Shown here piece after piece: positions 11,307 to 24,400 of a stretch of DNA of 64,000 nt (its first letter is position 1; each line of letters begins with the position of its first letter). Position numbers and translations under genes: made by a program. Under the pieces are notes generated by a model that saw only the letters and a program-made list of their open reading frames with translations, was not told the origin of the DNA and ran no database searches. Origin of the DNA: Heterobilharzia americana (lineage: Eukaryota > Platyhelminthes > Trematoda > Strigeidida > Schistosomatidae); NCBI GenBank assembly GCA_944470555.2, contig OX104127.1, positions 129,271,113-129,335,112 of the forward strand, written 5' to 3'.

Positions 11307-12829
11307 CAAGCAAATTAGCGTGGATCTGAATGGAAACCATCTTGTGTTATAACCGACAAAAGTGATCCTGATGATGCTATTTACGAGTGACATAAAAAGC
11401 ATCAGGTATATAACTTGATCATCATTATTGTGGGACTGTGAAATACACTTCTAGCTGAAGCTAAGGGTGCCATAAAAGAATTTATTTCGCTTATCAAACC
11501 CCTGGTTACCAGCATTATGAACACATGTGATCTACAAAATGTAGCAGGAAAATGATCAGCATGAAAATGTTTTATCGATTTCTAGAAATGTGGAGTTGTT
11601 TCTGAAATCATTTTTGACTATCTAAAGCAGAATACAACTTTTATCTAAGAGTATTTTGTCCTAGACTGAGGCTTCTAGTTGGATACAAAACTGGGGTTTA
11701 TCAATCTCTAACTTAGCACTGCTGAGAAAACAAATCCGGTATCAAGTTTCTATCGCCATACCTGCTAACATTGATATTCGTTGCAAGTCACAAAAATTTA
11801 TAAAGCTAACTTTTGAGGAAAACATATGCAGTAATTTTCGATAACTGTGAAATCGAGTCAACCTTATTCAGTGATGCCATCATATTGAATATTCAGTGAA
11901 TGCTGGAGCTGTGAGTTCATAAACAAAATGGTTGAATTTAACCTCTATTCCTCTTTTTACCTCTTATTTCTTGCTGTTCTAAAGATATAATTTATGTGAA
12001 AGTAAACGTAACTAACTTCAAATGACAAAACTCAAAAAAACTCAAACTTTGATTTACTTCAGGAGAGTACCCTATCAACACTGATGTATTTAGTGTCCAT
12101 CGTATGAGTTTCGTATCACGGTATCCCTATGCACTACCGATTTTTACTACGAAAGCATTTTGAAATCAAATACTTGACTTCACTGTGATGAACGTTGAAT
12201 GTGCTAGTTAGATTAAGACATAAAAGCGAACAATATTGTTTCCAGTTAGATCCTCTTCAGAATTTACTCAAATATGAATAAATAAATCTATAAATCTGTA
12301 TATTAAGAGAATTTTCTACACCAGACATCTCAGTCCATCATTTTCCAGCCAACCACTTGCTGTTACTCAGACAAAATCAAGTTATCTAGTTTTGAAATTT
12401 CTATGTGCGTTTACAAGTTGAGCTAGTTCTGTGGGGAAAGCGATATGGGGCGTACTGCTAGATAAATTAATAGACGTGTTGCTGAGCACCTACCTTCACC
12501 AGAAGTCCTGTGTTTTTCTCATCTCTTGGGTAATCGTCAAGTGATAGATAAGAACAATGCTTTCGAGATTATTCACTGCATGCATGCCATCTAAAGGTAT
12601 TCGAACTCGTCTTTTACACACAGCAGAAGCTGTGGGAATTTCAGCTACTAATCCGAGCTTTTGTATCCAGGATAAGTTTGTACATCCCTTATCTCTCCTC
12701 AACCACGGAATACTTAACTAATAACTCTGTCACGGACATTTTCCCTTTGACCCCCTTTGACTACTGCAGTGTCAACATTTTCACGTTACTTTCTCGGTTA
12801 TTATCATCACTATTATCTGTACTATAACG
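11307..12829. other. No gene recognised; short Penelope-like 3' end motif near 12.22 kb
   Basis: This AT-rich DNA has no convincing frame. Around 12,222-12,250 the sequence GCGAACAATATTGTTTCCA recurs with small changes at about 25,158-25,180, next to a PLE 3' end. It may be a lone PLE tail. Confidence 0.3.
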
Positions 12830-13022
12830 ATCGCCGACGGTCTAAAGGACGGATAGGGGCTAGCACTGGAATCATGCATGAGCCTTTCGTCATATTTGGG
12901 ACTCGTCAGCTGGGTGTACTTGGCCTCTACTGAGCGATGTTGTTCCTACTAAGATTCGAACCCAGAACCAATCACTTCAAACGCCAGAGTGCTGTTGACT
13001 AAACCATTGAGTCACGCACGTG
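12830..13022 (-). mobile_element. Smα-like tRNA-derived SINE, minus strand
   Basis: On the minus strand the element begins with an RNA polymerase III A box (GTGACTCAATGGTTTAG, about 12,998-13,014) and a B box (GGTTCGAATC, 12,953-12,962). The hammerhead-derived segment and a short tail follow. This is the layout of the schistosome Smα SINE family, which relies on the machinery of other retroelements to move. The GC content stands out from the surroundings. Confidence 0.8.
12840..12925 (-). ncRNA. Hammerhead ribozyme remnant, cleavage side lost
   Basis: On the minus strand the conserved core box CTGACGA (12,903-12,909) and GAAA (12,885-12,888) are both intact, joined by a shortened GTC/GAC stem II. 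Beyond GAAA the usual stem III and GUC cleavage triplet are replaced by GGCTCATGCATGATT, which should not form the cleavage junction. I predict no self-cleavage. Confidence 0.65.
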
Positions 13023-13216
13023 GTCGTCTTCACAATCTCTATTATTATTATAATTATTATCCTCATCTGAAAACACTTATCATATTAACCGAGAAATCTG
13101 CGTGAAAATAAACTTCTTTAGGTTGAACGATGGGATATTATGACTGAATTTACTCGTATAATGCCTTTATAATGGCTATCTCATTGAATGTATTCTGAAA
13201 ATTAACTGAGTGTATG

Positions 13217-14140
13217 TTAATGTAATAAAGCTTTAGTCCACACAAATTTCTTACTATTGCTATTCTACATGCCAGGAATTCAATATCATATCCTGTTAGC
13301 GATGATATGCGTTTTGAATTCATATGTGATGAAAAGAAATATCAGGTACAGAAATAGCACTGAATCATTCACACTTCTTTCCAATACTTCGCTTTATTTA
13401 TACTACATGGATATTACTGGCTTTCGTTTAAACTTTGAGCTTTCATTCCTTTTCATTCATCCTTTTAAAAATAACACCAACATCTTTGTGTAGTTGTTTT
13501 CCCTAAGGTCTTATCAGATGATTATTAGCTCTTCTATTTTCCTTGCTAGACATGAATTTATCACTTTGCTGCAACGAGTATCTCATCCGTTTCCTGTCAT
13601 ATTTGAATCCATGAGAAATGCATTGGTTTTTAAACTTCGAATAACTACTGTATTTTTGCCCGTTTGCATCTGATGAAAAGTCGTTAGGTATTCATTCATT
13701 TCCTTTCGCAATTCTTTGTATTGTTGATTTTCTCAAATTGATTGCAGGAGTAAAATGTAACAAAATCTGTTTAAGTATAGAGATGAAGAACTTCATTCCA
13801 AATTGCTGAAGTAATTTAAAAGTTGACAAAATCTAATGGAATTCTAGAGTATATAAGGACTGAAAACAAAACGTTTCTCAGGTACTACTCAATTTAAACA
13901 TCAAGTCAGTCTAATATGTAAGCCTCCATAAAAATCAATATGAGCAAACATTTTTCAGATTTGTAAGGAATCCAAGATGACAGCAAACATTTTATCACCA
14001 CTTTCCTCAAAAACTGGAGCTCTAATGGAGTGGAAATTTTTAACTGAATCTCACTAGTTGAATGCTTTGCCAAAAAATCATGTTGTTGTATAGTTTATAG
14101 ATAACATATCAAACTAAATCGAGGGCCTTATATTACACTT
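13217..14140 (+). repeat. Unknown ~920 bp repeat module, copy 2, joined to truncated RTE
   Basis: This is the second copy of the module at 1,937-2,860, in direct orientation 11.3 kb away. It again fuses to truncated RTE sequence at the equivalent position. Its inner part, from about 13,346, is almost identical to copy 1, while the first 130 bp show roughly 16 differences. The TATATAAGG motif is conserved at about 13,850. Confidence 0.75.
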
Positions 14141-15280
14141 TTGCCAGTTGCTTCAACACTGAGGAGTGCCACAAATCTTTATCAACCTCATTCAACAGCT
14201 ATATGAAAAGACCAGTGGCCAAGTGATCCACAATGGGAAGCTCGGCTATGCTTTCGAAGTGAAGACAGGAGTGGGGCAAAGCTGCCACCTCTTAATACTG
14301 ATGATCTTGCTGGTTGTGGTCGATTGGACTGGATGATGCAGCAAACCGTGAGGAATGAGAAGATGGACATACGTTGTAGGAAGCGATGATAATACACTGC
14401 GAGATTTAGATTTCGCCGATGATGATGATTTATGTCAAATTTCCTGTCGCACAAACTGGAGGATCTACAGGCGAAAACTAACAGGTTGATGGAAAAGGCA
14501 GGACAGAAAAAACGGGACTTCGAGTGAACATAGAGAAGACGAAGATGATGAAGATACTCAACCAACAACAACACTAACAACAAAAAGCACAAATCACAAT
14601 CAACTTGCGAAATCTGAACGAAGTTGTCTCTTTCACCTACCTACCTATGCAGCGTCGTTTCAACTATAGTCGACGGCAGCTGCACAGATAAGGATGTCAA
14701 ATTAATCAGGATCGTAAAAGCAAGAAAGTCTTTCATTAACCTGAAATCATTGTGAAGATCTACTGTACTCAACATAAAGGGGTGAACAAGATTTTCAACA
14801 CTAATTCCATCAAGTCAATCCTGCTTTATGGTTCAGAAACTTGGTACCTTACGAAAAGCAATGCCAACAAACTACAGACATTCATCAACAACTGCCTACT
14901 CTCACTCGATACTGAAGACAAGATCAGCTGGTCAGAATGATAAGAATAGACAACAAGGAACTCTGGGAACGAACCAACTAAGAACCCATCACCTAACAAA
15001 TATGCAGTGGAAGAAAGTGGAGATGAATTAGGCATACACTCAGAAGGTCGACTGAGGACATCACGCAACAGGCTGTCGAGTGGAATCCATAGAGAAAAAC
15101 GACGATTTGGGTGTCCGAGGTGAAGGTGACATGGAGGAGATGGTGTGAGGAAGAAATGAAAGGCTGTGGGCAGTCATGCAGCGAGGTTGAAAAGACTGCA
15201 GAGGGAAGAGTGCAATATAGGTGTGCTACTGAAGCCTTATTTTCCAATAGGAACCAGGGGGAAAAACAATAATAATAGTA
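14120..15280 (+). mobile_element. RTE-clade retrotransposon, 5'-truncated, RT to 3' end (copy 2)
   Basis: This has the same RT segment as the 2.84-3.96 kb copy. The catalytic box reads FADD (14,412-14,423) and is followed by an extra Asp codon that is also present in copy 1. Downstream the plus strand encodes SILLYGSETWYLT and KLQTFINNCL, typical of the RTE C-terminal region, and ends in an AAT-rich tail at about 15,265-15,288. Frames are broken. The extra codon shared with copy 1 supports common descent of the two chimeras. Confidence 0.8.
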
Positions 15281-15289
15281 ATAATAATA

Positions 15290-18200
15290 TCATACTTTTA
15301 TGACGGCTATTGATTAAAACTCAGTATGTATGATAACTTCTACAACGTTAAAGCTGAATCCCTTATATTAAACAGTCCGAAGTGGTGAGTTTGTCTTTAC
15401 CCAGATAACAAAATCTGTTTTGAAATGATAATAATCTTTATTGATATAGATATTCAGGAATCATACTACTTTGTAAACCTGGCTGTTATTCTCCTCCAAA
15501 ACCGTATGAAGCAGACAGAATTTGCTTACATTCCTTTTCATGTCTGTACACTACCCTTGCCGAGTTATTTTAAAGAAAGAATTCTATATATATAGATACT
15601 TAAACTACAAAGTGTCTATAATTTTAATTAAACTTTGACCTCAGTTTGTTGCATTTCTATTTTCTAAATGAATTTTCATGAATTCTCTTTTTAAAACTCA
15701 AACATTTCGATGAACACTGTGAAAAGTAGTCAACGTAAGGAAGCTGGGTTGGACTGATGACAATGCCTAGAACGCCTGTGAAACATTTGCCGATTGAAGT
15801 CGGGTTGAGAGAAAACTTCACTCTGAACATGTTTAGTCTGAGCTACAAAAGTTTACAGTATATTATTTCAAATTCTGTCCTAAGTTCTCTCTAACTGGCT
15901 TGAATTTACGGCAAACTCCTAAACATAAATAAGGTCACAATTTAAGAATATTACTCGTCATTTTTCTATGCCACAAATAGATTTCGATTTATGTTTAACC
16001 CCTAGTTTATAAAACAATTTTAAAGACCTGGAGGGATTATGTAAGAACTATGTTTCTTTTAATACTGAACCTTACAAAAGTGAATTCAACAGATGCAATA
16101 ACTGCTCAGTTTGAAGTTGTCTTGCATTTTTTTTCAACAAAACTGAAGTTAATGATTCGATTTAGATATTTTTCTAAAAGAAATCTGAGTGATTTTCATG
16201 TTCATCATTGTCATTCAAGCATTCATTGTTTATTTCCTAAGCTAAAGTCAGTTTCATGATGCCGAAACTAATTTCACCTAAAATTCAATAGAATATTTTA
16301 TTGACATGAAATACTTATAAAATATTTATACAGCAACTGATGCACCAAAGGGCTGAACAAAGAGAGAACGAGAGAAGAAGAAATTTTACTGTAAGTTCTG
16401 CTTTTTCCTGATAAGTGTCGAACCAGTGTAATAAATATAGTTCGTTGTTTTCACCTCTTAAATGTCTTTAAAAGAATAGATTATCTTTAAAAATGTATGA
16501 AAAGAGATCAGTCATAGTTTTTCTAGGTAGAAAATGCAAAATGCTGAAATAATACATTTAGAACCAAAGTCAGAAAGCGATGATCCTCAATTTTAATGGA
16601 CCTAATAACATTGTGTTCATAATGAACATTAATTGGATATGATAAGTGTAAAGTTGTTTTGAAATAAATTTCAATTTATCTGCTTGCAAGTCCTTAGAAA
16701 ACCCATAATTTAACCTACTATTTATGGTAACATATATTGGCCTAAACTTTTCTTATTTTTTCTTCAGCAACAACTGTTCGACACCGTTCACACAGCTGTA
16801 TGTAAACTGTTTCCATATATATTGGTTATAAATCATAATCAGTGATATTCTGATTGAATTCTACAACATCTTATTGAACTTGATAAAGATATTCTTGGTA
16901 TGATAAATAATTCGTATCAAGTAATGGCCTATAAATTAAAAAAACCGCTTGAATTACTGATGGATACTCAAACAAAGATAATATATGATTTCACAAGCAT
17001 CATATTACATCTGGACATCATCTTTGTTCAGCAATTTGACAATAAAATAGCACCTATTAAAAAACTCAAAGCCAGTTAATTTATAAGCCTGGATATTGTG
17101 AATTCAGGTTTACTTTTATATTGACGAAGCGATTAGTATTAAATAACGAAATGTTCCTGGAAACAATTTTTTTTGTTTTACATTCACTGAGAAATACAAA
17201 TACTAAAATAATGCTTGTTTCACATGCATATGTTGCTTTATTAACTCGTCTTTTACATCTTCTTTATGCGTTTACTGATGTCAGTATAACATCAAAAATA
17301 TACAGTCAGGGATTAAGAAGTCGACATATATTTAGTATCTAAGACTAGGTAACTGAGCCTTTTACGGTGCCAAACCTGTATCGCTTAGTGCGATCCTATG
17401 TTTAGAGAGCTGTTGTATTGTTGAATGTTGGAATAAAGGTTTCTTTAGCTCCAACTACTGACAACTTTGCCTTTTATCTTCAAATTTACAAGCCTTAGAA
17501 ACGTTTTAAAGTGGTTCCTTTAATTTGTTTCATTGCAAGTTCATTCTGTTCCTATACTTCTGAACAAGGAAACCATGATATATATATAACAAGAAAAATC
17601 AAGCAACTAACGCATGAAAATTACCCTTAGTTGTTAGACAGAGGAAATTATGGTTTACAAACCTTTTTATCTAAGTATTTAAGTTATAATTAATGTCCCG
17701 GAATAAAAATTCTCTCAAGCGAACCTTGATACTGCAGGATTCAAGAACTGTTACTATTATATGATGTTATTAAGAAAATATGAGCGTAATATTTTGACTA
17801 TTAGTACCTTTTGGAGGTATTTACTTAGAAAAGGACTAAACGAAGTGTTATAAATTTACAGATGTTTGAGTCTATTCTTCGTCTTTGTTTCGAATCTTGT
17901 GCCAGTGCAATTTAGCTTCAGTCTTGTTAACCCTAAGAATTTTTGATGAAATGCCAATTAACATTTTGTGATTAGATTTGTTACCTAATTTACTTCATTT
18001 ATATCTTATGCACTTTCAAACAACCATCTCTTCAGATACATATTTGTACTGTCATCACTTCAGATAAATTTCGTTCTTTAGTACAATTACTTCAATAAAA
18101 AGATGAAACATCAGTTTATTAAATACATTTTTACAATCTAGAGCTGATTGGGTAAGATAACCGGAATATTTCATTGTTTATATAAAAACATAAAACAAAT

Positions 18201-18883
18201 TTGATACTTTCTTATAGCACATAGTATAATTTAAAGTGACTTCTGATGCTTTAAACATGAATCGCTACTGTATATCATGTGCGCTAAAAATGAATTGAAA
18301 CAAAGGCAACTATACAACAGAAAGGTAATGATAAGTTTAGTCTAATAACATTTCTAAAGTACCATTAACTATAACTAAAGTAAGATGATAAACACAAGTG
18401 ATTAAGCATCATTGAATTATTAACTACAGTTACTGAAGGTTATGAACAATAGATTAAAATTCTTTTATACATAACACTTTAAATTTTGGCATTAATTTAT
18501 CAATTATAGCTTAAAATATTTGTGTTTTCAATGAAATTTCAGAAATGACTGAAGAAAAGAATGCGAAGTTATTATTCCGGATTTTACAACCTAGCTTGAA
18601 TTGGCATACATGAACTGAAAGCTTATTTGCTTATTTAATTAAATTTACATTTAACAGCTTACATGACATTACTAATAAACATTTAAAATTTGCATAATTT
18701 TCAACGCTTAATAAACCTTTTTCAATAAATTTCTGTAAAGACTTTTGGTAGAATGAACAATTAGATGGGATAACCAATGAAGCTATTTTCTAAAAAAACA
18801 CTGACCTTAAATTTTTCTACATAGTGTGACAATTTCACATACTTATTTATAGGCAGTAATAGATAAATAGCTTCATTTGCGGG
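15290..18883. other. AT-rich stretch without recognisable gene or repeat
   Basis: Frames are short and sparse. The longest (16,050-16,259 and 17,121-17,342, plus) show no recognisable motif. Nothing here matches other parts of the window that I can see. Confidence 0.35.
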
Positions 18884-18947
18884 TCTGGCAGCCAGCTTGT
18901 GTCACCGAAGTTATAATAATGGTCTAACTGACTGTTTCATACTGTGT
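18884..18947 (+). repeat. 64 bp exact repeat, copy 1
   Basis: The 64 bases beginning TCTGGCAGCCAGCTTGTG and ending ATACTGTGT occur unchanged at 21,374-21,437. Flanks on both sides are unrelated. I do not recognise the sequence; it has no pol III boxes and no obvious terminal inverted repeats. Confidence 0.85.
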
Positions 18948-19843
18948 GCAGATGAAAACCCTTCTAGAAGTTCACAATAAAACGAAAGCACTTCTAATTG
19001 AAGTAGACAGAAACAAAACTCTTCACTTTTCTCAGAAAAATAGGGATACCTTATATTACTGATAACATATCGTTAGGAAAAATATTTGTAGCAGGGGATT
19101 ATACAATCATTTCACAAATAATACTACAAACCAGAGTTTTCACCGGCATTCTTATCACTATACAGTTACATTTATCAAAAGGATGGGCTTTTATTATTCC
19201 GAATTGCGATTAAATCATAATTATCAAGGCTGGATTAACTTCGTGTTTGATAGTTTCATTGTTACTGCAAGAGTAGAAGTCGTACTTCACAAACTCTTGC
19301 GTAAAATGAAAAGACATATCGTCTCGATATGATATTCTTTTGCAGGATAGCTAAACTAACCGTCAATAAATCATATTTTATAACTGTCATTTATGGTCCC
19401 ATGACGAATTACAATAAAGATTTTGACGTTATAGTTTTGCGATTAAGGTAAATGGTATGCACTGACCAGAGTTTTTCAAAGTTAACGCAAGTAGAATCTA
19501 TGCAGTTAAAAAACTCATCACTAGACAAAATAAGAGAAATACATAATCTCTTCCCGAAGTAAAACCACATAAAACTCTGTTATACATTCGTAATTTAATT
19601 GGGGAATTAAGTATTTGACTTTTAGTCTGTTGGGTAGATCAATGAATTTAATAAGTTTGGATAAGTCAAGGTGAAATGAAGGAAAAAACAAGAAAAGTAA
19701 ATCTGGGTGCTCGTAGACAGATAAGTAATCATCGCCTAAAGATTTCTGATGAAAACAAACTACGAGGCCATTTAATATGACTCACACCGTGGTTTTGAGT
19801 TCAATAAAACTAAAAGTGTTGATAAAATACTACCACTACTATT
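18948..19843. other. No gene recognised
   Basis: AT-rich, with no frame above 60 codons except where the RTE tail begins at the right end. Confidence 0.3.
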
Positions 19844-20303
19844 ACTATGTGGTTCAGAGACTTGGCAGAGCGTTACGAAAAGCATTTCTAACAAATTACA
19901 GACATTCATCAACAGCTGCCGCCTACGCTCACTCAATACTGAAGATCAGATGGTCATAATAATATGAATAAGCAACAAGGAACTCACTCTGGGAATGAAA
20001 CAACCAAGAACCCATCACCCAACATATATGAAGAAGAAAGTGGAGATGGATTGGGTACACACTGAGAAGGCCGACTGACGACATCACGCGACAGGCCAGA
20101 CCGTCGAGTGGAATCCATAGAGAAAAACGACGAGTTGGGCATCCGATGTGAGGGTGACATGGAGGAGGTCGTGTGAGGAAGAAATGAAAGCTGGTGGGCA
20201 GTTGTGGAGCGAGGTTGGAAAGACTGCAGAGAAGAGAGTGAAATGACGACGTGCTAGTGAAGCCCTATGTTCCATTAGGAACCTAAAGGATAAATAACAA
20301 TAC
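19844..20303 (+). mobile_element. RTE-clade retrotransposon 3' fragment
   Basis: This is only the last ~460 bp of the RTE family on plus, from the VQRLG region to the tail ending CCATTAGGAACCTAAAGG. It matches the 3' part of the minus-strand element at 30.36-30.83 kb almost base for base, including a shared 4-base TCAC duplication relative to the 15 kb copy. It must therefore be a recent severely 5'-truncated insertion of that subfamily or a duplicate of it. Confidence 0.8.
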
Positions 20304-20799
20304 AATTTTACTATTATGTATCATGCGGCAATTAGAAATAAAATACAGTAAAATATTCAGCTTAGTATGAACATACGACGATGATACAGTTGATCAAGAA
20401 ATAACATTGAGTCCAGGAAGAACTAAGAACCTGACAGCGTTAAACTGGATTCCCAGCTGATAAAATAATTTGACCTGTACAAGCGAATACTTTGTATACT
20501 AAAATCCAATCAGATCATTAGTAGAAACAAAACTATTCTAGCCAAGCTTTGTTGGAAAATCTGTTTCCCATCTCGCTCGGAATTTAAAATACCACCGGAG
20601 ATATTTGCTACAGACACTTGTGTAAACTTGTGTCTTTTCTTCTGCATAACATGTTATATTTCTATGTCCAACCATCTAACGCTGAAAATCCAGCGAAAGT
20701 TTGATGAAGGTGGGTTAATTAACAAATCTGTTCTGTCAACTTTTCCATGACGCAGATTAAAAAATCTCTTAACTTTAGCAACTCTGACAAATATTCATA

Positions 20800-21440
20800 G
20801 CTCAGGGTGTGGATATCCCAAGTGAATTCTTCTCTCGTGAGTGTGCTGATATGTGCTGAACCTGATTGACTGACTTCTTGTTACCAATTTGATCGGAAAA
20901 GTCTTGAACTGTGTTTTCTTCCAGTTCACTGAGGTTGCTTTTTTATGATTGGTTGGGCCTTTTTGTTTGGCTGGAGAAATCGAAGTTGTCTAGATCTGAT
21001 ATACTGGATAAAAAGTACTTTGCGTTGATTGTTCAGTTCACACTAACTGAAGGGATGATCTTTTTTACTGCTCACTTGTTAGATTGTACTGAACAGACAG
21101 ATTCCAACTGTAATGATGGATTAATTACGAGAGGTTGGTCAGTTTTGTAAGTCGGCCTGACCCAATCGTTTGATAATCCTCTTTTTACTTACTTCCAGAG
21201 CTCCTATGTAAACTGCGTGGCGACTGGTGGTTAATTTGCTGAAGTGCCAATTCCTCAAGAGCGTTTCGATCGTCTTGGAGTTTTGTGCATTCAGATATTA
21301 TGAAGTTGTACCAGTGAAGTATTTGGTTGGGGTTATCATATTGTATTGATATGGGGGACTTCAAATCATGATATCTGGCAGCCAGCTTGTGTCACCGAAG
21401 TTATAATAATGGTCTAACTGACTGTTTCATACTGTGTTAT
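20800..21440 (-). other. Unassigned coding-looking frames on minus strand
   Basis: Two minus-strand stretches read like protein. One reads RYHDLKSPISIQYDNPNQIL and continues into KLQDDRNALEELALQQINHQ, ending near 21,195 in GGAAGTAAGT, a good splice donor. The other, near 20,830-20,930, reads LSELEENTVQDFSDQI. They could be host exons or the N-terminal part of another PLE. I recognise no family. The exact 64-bp repeat overlaps the upstream end. Confidence 0.25.
21374..21437 (+). repeat. 64 bp exact repeat, copy 2
   Basis: This is identical to 18,884-18,947 in direct orientation. Its left end coincides with the beginning of an open minus-strand frame (CTGGCTGCCAGA just before it), so it may be the intron-side border of an exon or the end of a mobile sequence. 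Confidence 0.85.
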
Positions 21441-21479
21441 TTGGAAATACTGCAATCGGCTTTACAGATAATTTGATCA

Positions 21480-22720
21480 TTCCTTTGATTTGCATAGGAT
21501 ATGTTGTAGCGGATTTGTTGGCTTATATGACACAGCGATCCCAAACGAATGCAATAATCTCGCAGTTGTTTTTGAAATATTCTTGATATATGGAAGGACG
21601 GTTTGGGAACACACCTCTTGATGAAATTCTATGGACATCTGTGGAATTGGAAAGTTTGAGACAAAGTTTTTCTCCGGTTTCATTTTTTTCTGTTATACTG
21701 CAATCTGGTTTGATTCGTCTAGGCAAGATTGTTACGCAGCTTCTTATATGTGACTTTGGTTTGTTGCCGTAGTAATTGAAGATATGATTTAGATGCACTG
21801 CCCTTCTGTACACTCGAGTTTCAATGTGTCTAGTATACCTTTTTGAAATAAAATATCTAGGAATGCTAGCTGCCCGTTAATTTTTGTCTTTCTTTGGGAG
21901 TTTGATTCCGTTGACGACACTGTTGACTAGTCTTTGAATAGGTTACACATCCTTTTTATCAAGGATAACAAATGTATCGTCTACATATCGCACCCATGCA
22001 TTTGGCTTGGTGATAAGCTGGGTAATTAACTCCAGACATTGTATCACTGCTTCTACACTGATCAACATACAACTGATAATCTCGTTAAAGTTTAGATAAA
22101 TAATTCACATACCTATCCACTCAATTTAAAGTATGTGAATAAACAAAGATCTATTAAATGCTTGATTTCTGGTATTTCAACAGTACAATGAGCTATTAGA
22201 TCGTCCCCACTTCGAAGCTAGCTTAGAAAGGTTTTTCTTGCAAGCTTATGGTCTACCGATATGAAAAGGGCTTTAACGAAGAAGGTGGTCATTGTTTCGT
22301 ATTCACGAAATTTGATATCTTTGATTCTGCTTAGGATCCGAGTTTGCGAGTAGATTGAGTAGGTTGTCCTACCGATAAGACGGCTCAGTGTTTCCCTTAA
22401 ATACTTTGATAAATTATATATTGACATTCCTGAGAACGAAACGGTGATTCGAAGAGATACAACTAGTTTATAAATCTTCGTTTTTCCAAAGAATCGTGGG
22501 CATACGGACCCATGTGATCTCATTCTCCGCCGTGTTGATCAGGTCTTCTTTGGAAATTTTCTTCAATTCATTCTTCGTTTTACTGGGTACTGTACGTTAC
22601 TTCTTCTTGGAGTGATTCTATTGAACTTTTAACTAATTCTGTTCTGTCTAGTACAGTTGTTGTTCCTCTTTTGTCTGCTGATAGAATTACGATATATTTA
22701 TCGCTTATGAACGAATTCAA
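21480..22720 (-). mobile_element. Penelope-like element remnant, RT domain
   Basis: On the minus strand, reading from 22,720 down: IVILSADKRGTTTVLDRTEL, the N-terminal RT motif of PLEs; later WVRYVDDTFVIL with catalytic YVDD at 21,976-21,987; then LPYIKNISKTTARLLHSFGI, the thumb-like segment before the nuclease. Several frameshifts separate these blocks, and part of the RT around 22.0-22.2 kb looks replaced by unrelated AT-rich DNA. The GIY-YIG domain is missing, since no match follows below 21,480. The copy is decayed and non-functional. Confidence 0.75.
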
Positions 22721-23381
22721 CTGCTTTTAATTTTTGTGACGATACTCGCTTTGCCGAGATTTGTATCTTAGATAATTGTATAAAGAATTATTTGCTAACC
22801 ATCGGTTGTGAGAATCGCGGTCTTCAGGAGTGGCAAAGAGCCACAAGGAATCCTAGCACAGTCAAGTTGCCTTTGTTGAAAATAAGTTCTTTTTATAAAA
22901 AATGTTTTCCTCAGGCTGAGAGTGGTCGAGAATACAGTGTCACTACCGTTCCCTCACAGGCTTTGTTATTCTATGTAGCTGATAACTTTTTCAGCTCCCT
23001 TTCTGTTCGCTACCATTAGTGATAATACACACAACTTTGGTCAACATTTTGAAGGCTCTTTCTCCCCGAGCTGTTTGTAGATAAAACAATAAGAATACGT
23101 AGTTCATGTGGGTCGTGTAACACATTTGCACACATGTACTTATTATTGGGGTTTATAGGAAAACATATAAAGCTAAGGCGTAAGAAAATGATTATCGGGC
23201 AAAGAAGAAGGCTTTACTGAAAGTTGAAGTTACATTGGAGATCAACAAAGCAACTACAAACAAAAATTTAGTATTGGGATTACCTTGGGTTCGAAGTCGA
23301 ACTTATCAAGGAAGGTTTAATGTGACGATAAATTGTCTTCGAACGCATTAAGGTGGCTTACACCACCTAATAGCTAATACT
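22721..23381. other. No gene recognised between two PLE remnants
   Basis: A plus-strand frame at 22,792-23,019 has no recognisable motif and may be antisense to PLE upstream sequence. The remainder is AT-rich. Confidence 0.3.
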
Positions 23382-24400
23382 CTAAAATACTTCTGCAGTG
23401 GGTCGTATAGATGGTTGTAAATGACGTTTGTACATGCATTTTATGCCTTGTTTCATGCCGTGCTTAACTAATGAGAAGCTAGGACGTTTGTTCATAGCAC
23501 TAGTCAGGACAAGCGATTCTATTTGTTTCTGAAGCAACTTTGGAATATGTTGTTTCGCACTTATTTCCAATGACCGATGAGTCCTCACTATGTATGTGTT
23601 AACACAGGTACATTTAAGTTGGTAAATACAATGGAATGTGACATTATCTTTCACCTGTTCCAAGGGCTTCGAATTTTCACTAGTCCGAATATAAGCCGCA
23701 TAATGTGTTTTGTTGATGGCAGCGTTAAGTTTCTGTCTAACTGTAAGGTTAATCATATTGCCAGTATATGGAATCTTGATGAATACATCTTTCCTAAGCA
23801 CAGAGTAGATATTATTTCTCAAATTTCTGTTCCCTTTATGCCGACTTATAAACTTCGTCGTGTAGTTGCTCTCGATCAACTTCTCCGTCAACAATCTTGT
23901 CTTTTCTTCCAACTTATGGGTTGTGAATAATTGTTAAATTCGATTAAATAACCAGCTAACTAAACCCTGTTTTTATTAAACCAGACAGAAACTGTGATAA
24001 TTTAAATACTGTCCTGTCCAATTAGGTCTTCTCTAAATATATCGTTTGGTTAATCCATCTTGCCGTCAACTGACCAAAATATCTATAAAACCTGATCAAT
24101 TGTCGTTATCCTCTACGCTTGTTAAAGATATGCTAATTTGTACTTCGGTTATTTGATTCAGGACTGAAGCAGCATAATGTTGATCATTTGTTATGATTAC
24201 GATATCATCCACATATCGTTCACGAAACTGAAGATTTTCATTTCAATCCTCAGATAACTTTTCAACATGTGACATATAAATATGTGCTAAAGGGGGTTTC
24301 AAGAGACTTCCCGTAGCAACACTATCAATTTGATATGAATATTTATCCTCGAATATAAACTTTACAATACAGTACATAAAAGTAGTAGGGGGTTTAAGTA
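23382..24400 (-). mobile_element. Penelope-like element remnant with RT and GIY-YIG
   Basis: On minus, from 24,360 downwards: SYQIDSVATGSLLKPPLAHI, then RERYVDDIVI with YVDD at 24,205-24,216, then FIDILVS, RRPNWTGQYLNYHSF and, in a 176-codon open frame (23,382-23,912), IPYTGNMINLTVRQKLN and CIYQLKCTCVNTYI..SLEISAKQHIPK. This is the canonical order RT, connecting segment, GIY-YIG. The second GIY-YIG motif reads YIV where YIG is expected, which should damage the nuclease. Stops and shifts occur in the RT half. It is more complete than its neighbours. Confidence 0.8.
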
